Positions 7,702 to 16,605 are shown, counted from the stretch's first letter. The stretch: 32,013 nucleotides of DNA from Desulfitobacteriaceae bacterium (GCA_028709045.1 JAQVXR010000009.1:1-32013); one strand, 5' to 3'. Notes: generated by a model from the sequence alone, not told the origin. Numbers and translations: made by a program.

Positions 7702-8823
7702 TTAAAGAGCGGCCAGCATATTCTGGTAAACTGAAGCTGTTTCCTCTGCTACTTTTGACCAGGAGTACCTTTTTGCCCGGTTCAATGCCTTTTTGCTTAA
7801 GGACTGAGCCCATTCATCATCCGACAGTATTTTAAACATTTTTTCGGCAAGGTCCAGCGTATCATAAGGATTAAAAAGCACTGCCGACTTCCCGACTACT
7901 TCAGTCAGTGAAGAGGTATTGGCAACAATTGTCGGGGTTGCACAAGCCATTGCTTCCAGAGGAGGAAGCCCAAATCCCTCATAAAAAGACGGGTAAACAA
8001 AGAGACCGGCGCCTTGATAAAAATAAGGCAGATCTTGAACAGGAACAAATCCTGGAAAACATACCCGGTCCTGGAGGTTTAACACGTTAATCATCGCATC
8101 GATTTGGTCATACTCCCTGCTTCTTTTCCCCGGAAGCACCAGAAGGAATCTTTTCTCCAAATCTTTAATAACCTCTGCATAGGCCGTCAATAGTCCTTTA
8201 ACATTTTTTCGGGGACTAAACCCCCCTACATAAACAACAAACTCCTCTGAAATTCCGTATTTACTGGCGAGAAACTCCCTGCATTGCTCTTTGTCTCCAG
8301 GCCTGTATATAGGTTCAGGAGCCTCATAAATAACATCTATATTTTTTCCGGGGTAGCCAAAAATATTTTCAATATCCTTTTTAGAACATTTGGAAACCGT
8401 AATGATCCTGTCCGTTTCCTCCATGATACGCGGCATCTCTGTCATAAAAGTTTTTAAGTAACCTTTCCCCACCGTCTCCGGGTAAATATATGGTATCAAA
8501 TCATGGACAGTAACTATCTGCTTGCATATTTTCTTTCGGGGTAAACCAATTCCGTTTTGCGGAACGTGATAAATATTTATTTTTTCATAGGCCAATTGCT
8601 GAGGCAGATAATATTCTTCCCAGTAATTTTCACTGGTTTCAATTTTTTCGAACACGTCCCGGCAGCAGATATCCAGTCCTACATACTCCTCCCCCGGCCA
8701 AAACGGCCTGTAAATATTGCACTCCGAACGCTTTTTCAAATGGTAGAGCAGTTGGTACGTATAAGTGCCTATCCCTGTCCCCCGATACCAGATAGCGCCT
8801 CTAGCATCAATGCCGACCGGCAT
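7702..8823 (-). CDS. Family-4 glycosyltransferase, CotSA-like (GT-B)
   Basis: Retaining GT-B-fold glycosyltransferase, probably using a nucleotide sugar to build a spore-surface glycan. The N-terminus [19 protein letters not shown] carries the glycine-rich acceptor-side motif; GGFSPRKN starts the donor domain. The EX7E motif EGFGLPPLE is at about residues 282-290. I start at ATG 8823 because TTAGGAGGTGG lies directly upstream; the longer frame would overlap the preceding gene. It is 373 residues, last gene of a four-gene unit with two CotS-like kinases and a phosphoesterase. It is clearly paralogous to the glycosyltransferase at 16732-17850. In B. subtilis cotSA sits next to cotS, supporting a coat role. 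GDP-mannose as donor is my inference from the nearby manC. Confidence 0.9.
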   Translation of the reverse strand: MPVGIDARGAIWYRGTGIGTYTYQLLYHLKKRSECNIYRPFWPGEEYVGLDICCRDVFEKIETSENYWEEYYLPQQLAYEKINIYHVPQNGIGLPRKKICKQIVTVHDLIPYIYPETVGKGYLKTFMTEMPRIMEETDRIITVSKCSKKDIENIFGYPGKNIDVIYEAPEPIYRPGDKEQCREFLASKYGISEEFVVYVGGFSPRKNVKGLLTAYAEVIKDLEKRFLLVLPGKRSREYDQIDAMINVLNLQDRVCFPGFVPVQDLPYFYQGAGLFVYPSFYEGFGLPPLEAMACATPTIVANTSSLTEVVGKSAVLFNPYDTLDLAEKMFKILSDDEWAQSLSKKALNRAKRYSWSKVAEETASVYQNMLAAL

Positions 8824-8834
8824 TTTTCCACCTC

Positions 8835-9416
8835 CTAATTTTCTCCCCGCCCACAAGTGAAGACCTTTATTTCCACTCTCAGTGCCTGATCCTCTAAATG
8901 AATGTATCCCATTGAAGCAAGATGCCTGTTTCTTAATGGCATACCCGGGTTAAACACCAGGACGTTATGCTTGATTTTTTTTCCCGGCCGTCCCGGGGGA
9001 CGAAACTCTGCCCGGAAGGAATCTACAAAGGGCTTATGGCTATGTCCAAAAACAATACAGTCAACAGGCTCTCCAAAAAGAAAAGGCTGCACGACAATCT
9101 GAAAAATCAAATCTGCCTGCTCAGTTTTGTTCACATGCAGTTCATCCAGTTCATCACCATGGATCATCCCTATCCGGTAACCGGCCATCTCAATAACCTT
9201 TTTCCGCTCTAAGGCACTGCCAAAATAATCAATATCATGATTTCCGGCAACCGCTTCAACAGGTGCAAACTGGGAGATCTCCTCCAGCACGCGCGGTTCT
9301 ACAATATCTCCGCAGTGAAGAATTAAATCAGCTCCTTTTAGTCCCTCTTTTAACCGAATAGAAAGATTGTCAAATTTATGAGGAACATGGGTATCGGCAA
9401 TCACCGCTATCTTCAA
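8835..9416 (-). CDS. YfcE-like metallophosphoesterase
   Basis: Calcineurin-type metallophosphoesterase, 193 residues. All metal-site motifs are present: DTH (Asp8, His10), GD (Asp37), GNHD (59-61), HGD (His86) and GHSH (124-127). YfcE/MJ0936-type enzymes hydrolyse phosphodiesters, but the natural substrate is unknown. The start is TTG at 9416, with GGGGGGAG upstream. It sits 52 bp after one CotS-like kinase and 11 bp before a glycosyltransferase, in the same transcription unit, so it may trim a phosphorylated or phosphodiester-linked sugar intermediate. That role is inference from context only. The other kinase/glycosyltransferase unit has no counterpart. Confidence 0.88.
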   Translation of the reverse strand: MKIAVIADTHVPHKFDNLSIRLKEGLKGADLILHCGDIVEPRVLEEISQFAPVEAVAGNHDIDYFGSALERKKVIEMAGYRIGMIHGDELDELHVNKTEQADLIFQIVVQPFLFGEPVDCIVFGHSHKPFVDSFRAEFRPPGRPGKKIKHNVLVFNPGMPLRNRHLASMGYIHLEDQALRVEIKVFTCGRGEN

Positions 9417-9468
9417 ATCTCTCCCCCCTGTTCATAAATTTAAATATAATCCACTGCCCCGCTATTAT

Positions 9469-10473
9469 TTAGATTAAATTATTTTCAAAATCATTAATAA
9501 AAATATCTTTTTCCCTCCACTGGTTGCACAGTTCCTCTATTTTTTTTGTTAATGATCCTTCATTCCACCAATCTGAATTTTGTTTGTCATAATACTCCCT
9601 TGTTATGCGCCAGGCTCTTTCCGGGAACTCTATAAATGCCGCCAGCACCTTTAACTGATTTTTATCCAACACATAATATTTATTGTAGGCGGACAACAAA
9701 CTTTCTATTTTATTTAATTGCCAGCGGTTACGTCGCAAAAAACGACGAGACAGCTTCCAAAGATCTACTACATTTATCTCTATGGCAGCAGAGTCAAAAT
9801 CTATCAGTATTACCTGACCGTCTTCTATAATAAAGTTTCTCGTCGCCGGATCTCCGTGCACCAGGCATCCCCTTTCCCTTGCCTCTTGCACGAATTGAGG
9901 ATAATAGGAATTTTTTAGTTTCCAAATGCTCTTTCTAGCACGTTCCTCCAACCAGGGTGAAATTGAGATAAGTCTTTTTTCAAAAACTGTTGGGGAAGTA
10001 TTACTTTTGGCCAGGTCAATATATCTAAGGATATCCTGATAGTTTTCTTCTAATTTCCGAGGCCATTTACCTAAATTATTTTTTACCTTGCTCCTTTTGC
10101 CGGGAGTAAAACCAATTCCTGCCCGGTGGCATAAAGCCAGGGTCTCGACTGCCTTAACCATTTGTTCAACGTTACGGTAATCCGGTTCTATCCCGTCCAA
10201 CCACTCCTGGACAATATAATGTGTCCCCTGATATTCTCTTACCATACTTTTATCTAAAGCGGGCAGACACATAGCCATACGGTCGAAGCCATTGGCTTTT
10301 AAATAATGCATGGCCTCTATCATAAAAAGAACCTTTTCTTTTTTAGCATGCACAGCCTTTAAGCAGCGTTTTCCCGTCTGGGTAATTACTAAATAGGCGT
10401 CTCTTCTCTTTTCCAAACGGACAAGTTCTTCTCCCCATAAACCAATAATCTTTTGCGCATCCGAGATTTTCAC
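9469..10473 (-). CDS. CotS-family spore coat kinase-like protein (K6)
   Basis: 334-residue protein of the CotS/YsxE group within the aminoglycoside-phosphotransferase kinase fold. The N-lobe lysine is in RCLK (Lys39). The catalytic loop HGDPATRN (His206, Asp208, Asn213) and the metal motif IDFD (Asp225, Asp227) are intact, so phosphotransfer is possible. No substrate is known. The start is GTG at 10473, behind AGGAGGGGG. It lies 11 bp downstream of a second CotS-like gene and is followed by the phosphoesterase and glycosyltransferase. B. subtilis CotS is an inner-coat protein; localisation here is inferred from family. It has diverged strongly from the other five paralogs. Confidence 0.87.
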   Translation of the reverse strand: MKISDAQKIIGLWGEELVRLEKRRDAYLVITQTGKRCLKAVHAKKEKVLFMIEAMHYLKANGFDRMAMCLPALDKSMVREYQGTHYIVQEWLDGIEPDYRNVEQMVKAVETLALCHRAGIGFTPGKRSKVKNNLGKWPRKLEENYQDILRYIDLAKSNTSPTVFEKRLISISPWLEERARKSIWKLKNSYYPQFVQEARERGCLVHGDPATRNFIIEDGQVILIDFDSAAIEINVVDLWKLSRRFLRRNRWQLNKIESLLSAYNKYYVLDKNQLKVLAAFIEFPERAWRITREYYDKQNSDWWNEGSLTKKIEELCNQWREKDIFINDFENNLI

Positions 10474-10484
10474 GAAACCCCCTC

Positions 10485-11489
10485 CTACTGCCGGCAGTAC
10501 TCCAAAGTAAAGTGATTAATAAAATTTTCTTTTGGATCGGTGTTTTTTACCGCCTGCTTTAGTTTCTTGATATACCCTTCTTCTTGCCAGCGTTTTTTCT
10601 TTTTAAAATACCGGTTGCTAACTCTCCAGGCTTTTTGGGGGAACTGGAAAAAGGCCTTCATTACCATGTACTCATTAGCCCCAAGCGGTGCCATCTTGTT
10701 ATACTCATTGATTATGAAATCAGCCCTTTCCGGTTTCCAGGAAACATCCTTTAAGGTTCTTTCCACTAAGCGAACAACGTCTGTCAGACGCAAGTCATAC
10801 CTGCAGTAATCAAAGTCAATCATATAAGCTTGGCGATCCCGGGCAATAATAAAATTCCGATCAGCTACATCACGATGCGTAAAAGTTCCTTGTTTTTGAG
10901 CATCCTCAGCCAAATCCTTATACCGGGAGGCGGACAAATGGGCACATGCTCTTTCCGCCTGGTCAATTATTCTGTCTGAATAATGCAAGTATTTCTTTTC
11001 AAAATCAGTTTTTTTTACTTTTTCCTGAACCAGATTTTTAAACTGCTTTAAGTCTTCTGTCCTTTCCTGAAATATTTTTGGCCATCTTTGATACATTGCC
11101 CTGGCTTTTCCCCTAGGCAGTACGTTCGCTCCTTTTGCGACCAAATGTAATTCTCCCAGAGTTTGTACTGCCGCTTTTAAATGGTTGTTTCGATGAAAAT
11201 CACAAGGTACTCCGGATATCCATTTGGTGATAAAATATATTTCCCCATCCATTTTAACGAAAGGATCCCCCCTTTTCGTTGGAACAGGCGGTGAAATTTT
11301 TCTAAACCCGCTCTCCAGCAAATGTTTCAACACCGAATAAATAAATAGCACTTTCTCTTCATTCCTATCAGAATGCTTTAAACACATCGGCCCGACATCT
11401 GTGTCAATCTTGAAAACCCTGTCCTGAATCTGGACTGCATCTCTAATTTGAAAAGGATATTCTTGCAGCACCAGCGGGTCCAATTTCAT
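10485..11489 (-). CDS. CotS-family spore coat kinase-like protein (K5)
   Basis: First gene of the kinase-kinase-phosphoesterase-glycosyltransferase unit; 334 residues from the chosen start. The kinase-fold residues are complete: N-lobe MCLK (Lys38), catalytic loop HRDVADRN (about 205-212) and IDFDYC (about 224-229). The C-terminal region FFQFPQKAWRVSNRYF matches a segment conserved in its paralogs. I prefer ATG 11489 because AAGGAG is 9 nt upstream; a TTG at 11495 is only 3 nt from that site. Family knowledge suggests a spore coat location, produced in the mother cell. The substrate could be a protein or a sugar. Confidence 0.88.
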   Translation of the reverse strand: MKLDPLVLQEYPFQIRDAVQIQDRVFKIDTDVGPMCLKHSDRNEEKVLFIYSVLKHLLESGFRKISPPVPTKRGDPFVKMDGEIYFITKWISGVPCDFHRNNHLKAAVQTLGELHLVAKGANVLPRGKARAMYQRWPKIFQERTEDLKQFKNLVQEKVKKTDFEKKYLHYSDRIIDQAERACAHLSASRYKDLAEDAQKQGTFTHRDVADRNFIIARDRQAYMIDFDYCRYDLRLTDVVRLVERTLKDVSWKPERADFIINEYNKMAPLGANEYMVMKAFFQFPQKAWRVSNRYFKKKKRWQEEGYIKKLKQAVKNTDPKENFINHFTLEYCRQ

Positions 11490-11581
11490 ACCCAAAAACT
11501 CCTTTCATCCCGCCTTAGTAAACTTCATTATTATAGTTATGTAGATATGCTTATCCAAATTGATTTTTTCCAAAATAAAAG

Positions 11582-11603
11582 CCCCGGATATTTTTATCCG
11601 GGG
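11582..11603 (-). terminator. Terminator after the TIM-barrel gene
   Basis: Perfect 9-bp stem CCCCGGATA/TATCCGGGG with a 4-nt loop, followed on the minus strand by CTTTTATTTT. It ends the single-gene unit at 11623 and separates it from the K5 operon. Confidence 0.9.
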
Positions 11604-11622
11604 ATCATTACACAAAATAAAA

Positions 11623-12423
11623 TTAGACCAGCGTATTAAAAATTAAATTTTGACATCGCACTAATTCTAAAATAGGATCTGTTAAGTGACTTAAAGGTGT
11701 TTTCAGGGTGAAAATTCCTTCGTATCCCAGATGCTTAAGGCTGAAACCTGCTTCCACAAAATCAATGTTTCCCTTTCCCAATGCCGGTGATTTATGATAG
11801 CCGTTGTCATCTTCTTGCCTAGAGGTATAATCATTTACATAAATATTATCCGGTAAAATATCCGTTTCTTCACAGAACTTGCCTACGGTAAAGCCTGCTG
11901 CTGCTAAAAAACTCATGTCTAGAGATAAATAAATCAACTCTTGCCCAAACTCCTTAATAACTTTTTTAAAATAATCACTGCAACCATCAATATGCGCAGT
12001 CTCAATACTTAAACGAAAGTCCCGTGCCTCAGTCCAGGGCAGAAGATCATACAAAAGAGCTTTAAGTTTTTCTTCTGCTGCCCCTTTGGTGTCCAACCAG
12101 GGCGGATATATAATCCCCAGGTCACAATCTATTGCCAGGGAAGCATCTACCAACTCCTTAACCCGCTTTAGGCAGTAACTTTTAGGTTCATCAAACAACC
12201 CCTCCGGAAAATGGACTGAAGTAACAGGCATACCATATCGGATGATCGTCCTTTTAATCCGCCTAATATCTTGTTGGCGAGGAGTCCTTAAAAATGCTTC
12301 TATGCCGTCAAAACCAGCATCCCTGATAATGGGTATATAATATACTGTAATATCGGCCAGCTCTCCATCTGAAAAATATTTATTAACAAAGTTTAATACT
12401 GAGCAGGAAACCGGGTTTCTCAA
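11623..12423 (-). CDS. Sugar-isomerase/AP-endonuclease-2-like TIM barrel protein
   Basis: 266-residue protein resembling the xylose-isomerase-like TIM barrel (sugar phosphate isomerase/epimerase) family. Support comes from the strand order, DAGFDGIEAFL near the N-terminus, LSIETAHIDG mid-protein and LGKGNIDF followed by LGYEGIFTLKT at the end. Usual metal ligands look only partly kept: the IET glutamate and the SLDMS aspartate are present. The histidine of the usual D..H pair, the HxxD pair (here YVNDYT) and the last strand's glutamate (here TLKT) are not. It may therefore be non-catalytic or have altered chemistry. The start is TTG at 12423, behind GAGGGG. It is flanked by terminators on both sides, so it is monocistronic inside the coat island. 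Confidence 0.75.
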   Translation of the reverse strand: MRNPVSCSVLNFVNKYFSDGELADITVYYIPIIRDAGFDGIEAFLRTPRQQDIRRIKRTIIRYGMPVTSVHFPEGLFDEPKSYCLKRVKELVDASLAIDCDLGIIYPPWLDTKGAAEEKLKALLYDLLPWTEARDFRLSIETAHIDGCSDYFKKVIKEFGQELIYLSLDMSFLAAAGFTVGKFCEETDILPDNIYVNDYTSRQEDDNGYHKSPALGKGNIDFVEAGFSLKHLGYEGIFTLKTPLSHLTDPILELVRCQNLIFNTLV

Positions 12424-12488
12424 ACAGACCCCTCGCTTTTATTTTCTTTCGTTTTACAACTTATGTGCGAGGGGAAAAATCGGTGAAA

Positions 12489-12514
12489 AAAACCGGCCAT
12501 TTTTGACCGGTTTA
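12489..12514 (-). terminator. Terminator after the kinase/GH18-like fusion gene
   Basis: Minus-strand stem AAACCGGTC/GGCCGGTTT with one G-U pair and a 6-nt loop, followed by TTTT. It begins 4 bp after the stop codon. Confidence 0.85.
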
Positions 12515-12518
12515 AATA

Positions 12519-14504
12519 CTATTCCTCTTCCGTACTATCTTCTTCATCACTAAAAGATTCCGCAAATTCCATTTGCTCAGGGAAATCTTCTTCTATAAAA
12601 GAAGCGGGATCTGCCAGTCCTAATCTCCAAAACGCACAACCGGCAGCACCCTTCTCTCGTATCATTGACTCCTTTTCCTTGATTGAAACAGCATCTTCAG
12701 CCCAAACTTCACATTCATCATTCAACTTACCAAACAGGCACCCGGAAACAGGATCTCTCTCCAATTTGGTTTCAGCACTATCCGCCAGTCTGTTAACCTC
12801 ATCAAAACTTAACGGCTGTCTGATATTTTTCCCTGCCCACCACCGGTAGCCATAAACAGGTAACACCCCAACTATTTTACCTATTGGAATATAAGATGCA
12901 ATATATTCCAATGCCTCATTAACAAAACCTCGGGAAACAACTGGCCCGGGAAAACGCAGGTTTTCATCAAGCAGTTCCACTAAAACATAATCTGCGTAAC
13001 GTCCCAAAAAAAGATAGTCAAATACATCTTCCCCTTTCGGGGCGCTAACGTTAACCAGCAGTGACCTGCCTTCCGGCCTCAACTTCTCCGACAAAATTTC
13101 CACAAAGCAATTAAAATATCCGGTATTTTCCGGGTGTAATAAATCAATATTGATGTTTACCCCAGGATAGTTATTTTCTTTAAGTATAGCAGCAATATTA
13201 TTCGCTAGCTTTTCTCTTGTATCCTCCTCCGCCAGTGCCTGCATAACTTGCCCTTGGTTTTCGGAGAAACCGGCACTAAATATAACAGGGTAAAGGGGGA
13301 TCCCTCTTTCATTGGCTAACCTGCGAATTTCTTTATCTACTTCTCCCTTCAGGTTTCCCCGGGCATCCACATTATAACTGAGAGGAAGCAAACAGGAGAC
13401 AGCTCCCTTGGGGAAATCCGATGAAACATTGTGGCCAGGTAAACAGTACCACATTCTTGAGACAATATCTCCCTGATCTTGAGAAGATTTTACCCGTTTT
13501 AAATTGTGTATATCAAAAAACGCATCAAGAAATGCTTCCTTCTCTTTTTCCTTATCTAACATCTTCTGGATCTTACGGTAAAGCTTATTTTGGTCAACCC
13601 GTCCTTTCTCAAATTTCTTAATTAGTTTAAGAAAATCTTTCGGATAAATAAGAAGTGCTCCGAGAACAAAAAGTTCATCCCCCGTTAATTTTCGGATCGA
13701 ATTATAAGACTCCAAAATACCTTCCCCAATGGAATAATCCCAATTGTAGTGGGGCATTACCTTATCCATAAAATTAGCCAGATCGGCTACCTGAATTCCT
13801 AAGGCGCAGTGTTCCCAACGAATGGCTTCAGGATAATTTTCCATAATCAGGTTTGCGGGGATATACTCCCTGTGGCACAAGGTGCCTTCCCTCATAGACC
13901 ATTTCTTCAACGAATCATATTCTTTGTTTCCCAAAAGGTCCAACGCTTCTTGGGCAGAATCTTTGATATCAGCCCAAGCTTGGCTGAATTCCCTTGGAAG
14001 TCGGTCAAGGTTCTGCTCAATATAGTTTTTTTCAGCAGCCATCTTTTCGGAAAGTTCATTCCATCTTTCCCTGGAAGCTTTCTTAATCTTCGGTGCAAAG
14101 TTTTTCGCGGAAAAATGAATTTCCCCTAAAGACTCAGCCGCAGCATAAATATGATCGGGGTTTTTTATTTTAAAGCTTTTCCCGTCAACCCAATCTGTCA
14201 GGTAATAAACATGAAAATTATGCCTAACAAAAATATCGCCGTATTTTGTAGGAATCAACCTGGGAATACTATGCCGATAACCGTTATGCGCTATATGTTC
14301 GAGGGCCTGGTGCATAAAAATTACCCTGTCTTCAAATAAAGATTTTTTTAACATTTTGTAACCATGATTAGTTTTTATTTTATATCCGTACTTTGTATCT
14401 TTAATTTTACGTACCGGAAGATCCCATTCCTTAATTATCTCTACAAGATCCCAAGATTCCAGCGTCAACTTTTCCTTTTCCTTCCTGACCTTCTTTTTGC
14501 TCAT
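12519..14504 (-). CDS. Fusion of CotS-like pseudokinase and GH18/YaaH-like domain (K4)
   Basis: 661-residue two-domain protein. Residues ~15-335 are CotS-like, including the N-lobe lysine (Lys53) and the conserved C-terminal segment. The catalytic loop reads HREYIPAN (Asp to Glu), and the IDFD motif is replaced by IRWE, so kinase activity is doubtful. Residues ~350-635 resemble the GH18 domain of spore proteins such as YaaH/SleL: PGVNINID, then GPVVSRGFVNEALEYI, then VGVLPVYGYRWW. The GH18 catalytic signature DxxDxDxE is degenerate here; the acid position reads Asp in NINID and MTYD is replaced by VELLD. The tail is very acidic. Start ATG 14504 is preferred because GGAGGG lies 6 nt upstream; ATG 14510 abuts that site. 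It lies 21 bp after another degenerate CotS gene, forming a two-gene unit. A structural or carbohydrate-binding coat role is my inference. Confidence 0.8.
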   Translation of the reverse strand: MSKKKVRKEKEKLTLESWDLVEIIKEWDLPVRKIKDTKYGYKIKTNHGYKMLKKSLFEDRVIFMHQALEHIAHNGYRHSIPRLIPTKYGDIFVRHNFHVYYLTDWVDGKSFKIKNPDHIYAAAESLGEIHFSAKNFAPKIKKASRERWNELSEKMAAEKNYIEQNLDRLPREFSQAWADIKDSAQEALDLLGNKEYDSLKKWSMREGTLCHREYIPANLIMENYPEAIRWEHCALGIQVADLANFMDKVMPHYNWDYSIGEGILESYNSIRKLTGDELFVLGALLIYPKDFLKLIKKFEKGRVDQNKLYRKIQKMLDKEKEKEAFLDAFFDIHNLKRVKSSQDQGDIVSRMWYCLPGHNVSSDFPKGAVSCLLPLSYNVDARGNLKGEVDKEIRRLANERGIPLYPVIFSAGFSENQGQVMQALAEEDTREKLANNIAAILKENNYPGVNINIDLLHPENTGYFNCFVEILSEKLRPEGRSLLVNVSAPKGEDVFDYLFLGRYADYVLVELLDENLRFPGPVVSRGFVNEALEYIASYIPIGKIVGVLPVYGYRWWAGKNIRQPLSFDEVNRLADSAETKLERDPVSGCLFGKLNDECEVWAEDAVSIKEKESMIREKGAAGCAFWRLGLADPASFIEEDFPEQMEFAESFSDEEDSTEEE

Positions 14505-14525
14505 TCCCATCCCTCCAACAATACC

Positions 14526-15521
14526 CTAAAAACCAAGGTACATTAAACACTGTTCCTTTAGTTCTTCTTTTTCCCGGCATATTTCTAAAATACTAATTGT
14601 CTCATCCGTGGTTGCTTCCTGCCTAACCAGTTCTTTTAGCGCTTCCCAATAATTAAAAGGGAATCTCAAGTAAGCACTCACAATTTCCCATTCTGCTGGG
14701 TAAAGATGGTAACCCCGATCGTAACTCTCTATGATATTTTTAATTATGGTTGGTTTCCATTGGTTTTTACCTGCAACCAACAAGATGAGTTTAGCCAAGT
14801 CGGCTAGACGTATGTCTCGGGACCATTCGTCAAAACCGGCAACAAACACTTTTCCCCGATTCCCCATAATAATGTGGTGTTCATTAAAGGCACCGTGACA
14901 AAATCCTTTTTCCCGCCCAGCTTTTTCTTGAATTACCCGGTACCCTGAATCCTTTAATAAACGGCAAGAAATGAGCGCCCGTCCTGTCATATCACGGAAT
15001 AATCTTTTAACATGCTTATCCATGTTTATTTCCGAATTAATCTCCATCATTTTTTGAGCCATACACTGAAATCTCTGCTGCCAATTTATAAATGCATTCC
15101 TCTCTTCTCCGGTCACATTAAAGGCTTTTGAAGCAAGATGTAATTCGGCTAGTTTCTCCGCCACCAGAAAAACGTCTATCTGATTCTCCCAATCAGGAGG
15201 ACATCCGTCAAACCAATCAGAAATACCGTAAAATTTATCCGTCTCAATTTTGACATAAGGATTTCCAAACCTCGTCCGGATCAATCGGGGTACGCTTTTA
15301 AAACCCCGGCTAGATAGGTGCTCCAGGAGCAGAAAAAATTTGTGCATATCCGCATCTTTTTTCTGCAATACTTTTAGACATTTTGGTCCGGATTGCGTTT
15401 CAAGTAAAACTACTTTTCCCTTGGGATAAACCCCCAGCACATTCAAATCCCATTGCTCAATGACGCCTTTAGAGATATTTAGCAGTTCCAGATTATCCCA
15501 GAGCCTCCGCCTGACACCCAA
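14526..15521 (-). CDS. CotS-family protein with degenerate active site (K3)
   Basis: 331-residue CotS-like protein. The fold-typical segments are present: KCLK (Lys50), LAELHLASKAF, and YLRFPFNYWEALKEL. The catalytic loop reads HGAFNEHH, replacing the catalytic aspartate by Ala211 and the metal asparagine by His216. The DFD motif reads AGFDE. It is therefore probably a pseudokinase. The start is TTG at 15521 with AAGGAGG about 11 nt upstream. It is the first gene of the unit that continues into the kinase/GH18-like fusion, so both degenerate members of the six-gene family share one transcript. It may act as a scaffold or as a regulator of the active paralogs. Confidence 0.85.
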   Translation of the reverse strand: MGVRRRLWDNLELLNISKGVIEQWDLNVLGVYPKGKVVLLETQSGPKCLKVLQKKDADMHKFFLLLEHLSSRGFKSVPRLIRTRFGNPYVKIETDKFYGISDWFDGCPPDWENQIDVFLVAEKLAELHLASKAFNVTGEERNAFINWQQRFQCMAQKMMEINSEINMDKHVKRLFRDMTGRALISCRLLKDSGYRVIQEKAGREKGFCHGAFNEHHIIMGNRGKVFVAGFDEWSRDIRLADLAKLILLVAGKNQWKPTIIKNIIESYDRGYHLYPAEWEIVSAYLRFPFNYWEALKELVRQEATTDETISILEICREKEELKEQCLMYLGF

Positions 15522-15677
15522 TATCCCCCCTCCTTTTCCGGTTTTTATGGCAATACTTTTCTAAAACCTCATCATTTTGAAAACAGGGATTGCTAAAGCA
15601 AAAATCTTTTATTTCATCCCCTATTGGTACTCAAATCGTTTATTAATTAATATGATTACCACGAAAAAAAATGCTGA

Positions 15678-15704
15678 AAAAGCGCAGCCATCAGCCGCGC
15701 TTTT
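15678..15704 (-). terminator. Terminator after the SpoVID/SipL-like gene
   Basis: Minus-strand stem AAAAGCGCGGC/GCTGCGCTTTT (11 bp with one G-U, 5-nt loop), running into T residues, 9 bp after the stop codon. Confidence 0.85.
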
Positions 15705-15712
15705 AAAATTAT

Positions 15713-16576
15713 TTATTTCGGAATTGATAAGAGCATTCCTGTCTTTATCTCTTCCTCACTAATCCCGTTGACAGATTTAATTATCTCCTTAGAAACCTCT
15801 AATCTTTCGGCTATAGCATCTAAGTCCTCTCCCCACTGCACCCGGTAAAATTTCATTTGATAAAAACCCGAGCTAGGGAAAAATGCCCGCTGTTCTTCTC
15901 GATAACTGTGTTTGATTTCAGGAGGCTGCCAACTGTCCCTCTTTACTTCTGTCTCCTGACACATTGTTTCCGTTTGGCACCGGCAGCTCGTAACAGCATC
16001 CGGAACCGACTGATCTTCTATGGATTCCGCTAAAATATCTCCTCTCATTTCTTCAGAAGCTAATGGCAAGTCCTCTGCCGGAGCTTTTTCACTTTCTAAT
16101 TTTAAAACAGCCTCAAATTCTATTGCTCTGGGGCTAACCTGCATCCAGTTAACATTCTGGACAATCGGTTCTACTCTTAATACATCATCTTTGTCCATCA
16201 CTTCTTTGCCAACTGCCAATGTGAACGGAATTTCTAAATTTATCCTTTGGTACTCTTCACAAGAAACATCCTCCTCATTACGGAAGGACTCCTCCAAATT
16301 CCTGAGGCTTTCTTCATCTGAGACACCGCTATTTTCCTTGGCCTCATCTAACTCGTCCAAATCTATCTTCCGCCACATTGGACTGTCTTCAGCTGTAATC
16401 AGCGGTCGGTAAGAAAGCTCAATCTGCATGTCACCGCTAATTGTGATCTCGGTATCATTTGCATCCGCATTTCTGATCTTGGGGTCGACAGATATATTTC
16501 CAACCTCTTGAATATCAGGGTTGCCATCCGGAACAAACAGTGTTTTTATTATCGGTGCAACAAAATCACTTTTCAT
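15713..16576 (-). CDS. SpoVID/SipL-like spore coat morphogenetic protein with C-terminal LysM
   Basis: 287-residue protein with two recognisable parts. Residues ~15-165 are beta-rich and resemble the SPOCS/DUF3794-type domain of SpoVID and SipL (ISVDPKI, SGDMQIELSYRPL, EFEAVLKL). A Glu/Asp-rich linker follows. The last ~45 residues form a LysM module (FYRVQWGEDLDAIAERL, VNGI, KTGMLLSIPK). SpoVID and SipL tether the coat to the forespore surface through SpoIVA and SafA-type partners. ATG 16576 is chosen because GGGGAGGG is placed well; the longer TTG frame has no such site. It is a single-gene unit between two terminators with a sigma-E-like promoter. Exact equivalence to SpoVID versus SipL cannot be decided by eye. 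Confidence 0.75.
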   Translation of the reverse strand: MKSDFVAPIIKTLFVPDGNPDIQEVGNISVDPKIRNADANDTEITISGDMQIELSYRPLITAEDSPMWRKIDLDELDEAKENSGVSDEESLRNLEESFRNEEDVSCEEYQRINLEIPFTLAVGKEVMDKDDVLRVEPIVQNVNWMQVSPRAIEFEAVLKLESEKAPAEDLPLASEEMRGDILAESIEDQSVPDAVTSCRCQTETMCQETEVKRDSWQPPEIKHSYREEQRAFFPSSGFYQMKFYRVQWGEDLDAIAERLEVSKEIIKSVNGISEEEIKTGMLLSIPK

Positions 16577-16605
16577 CCTCTTCCCTCCCCGGTAAACTCT
16601 CAATA

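Noticed and set aside
15600-15660. Sigma-E promoter before K3 (ATCATATT as -35)
   Set aside because: No -10 element resembling CATACAAT at 13-15 bp.
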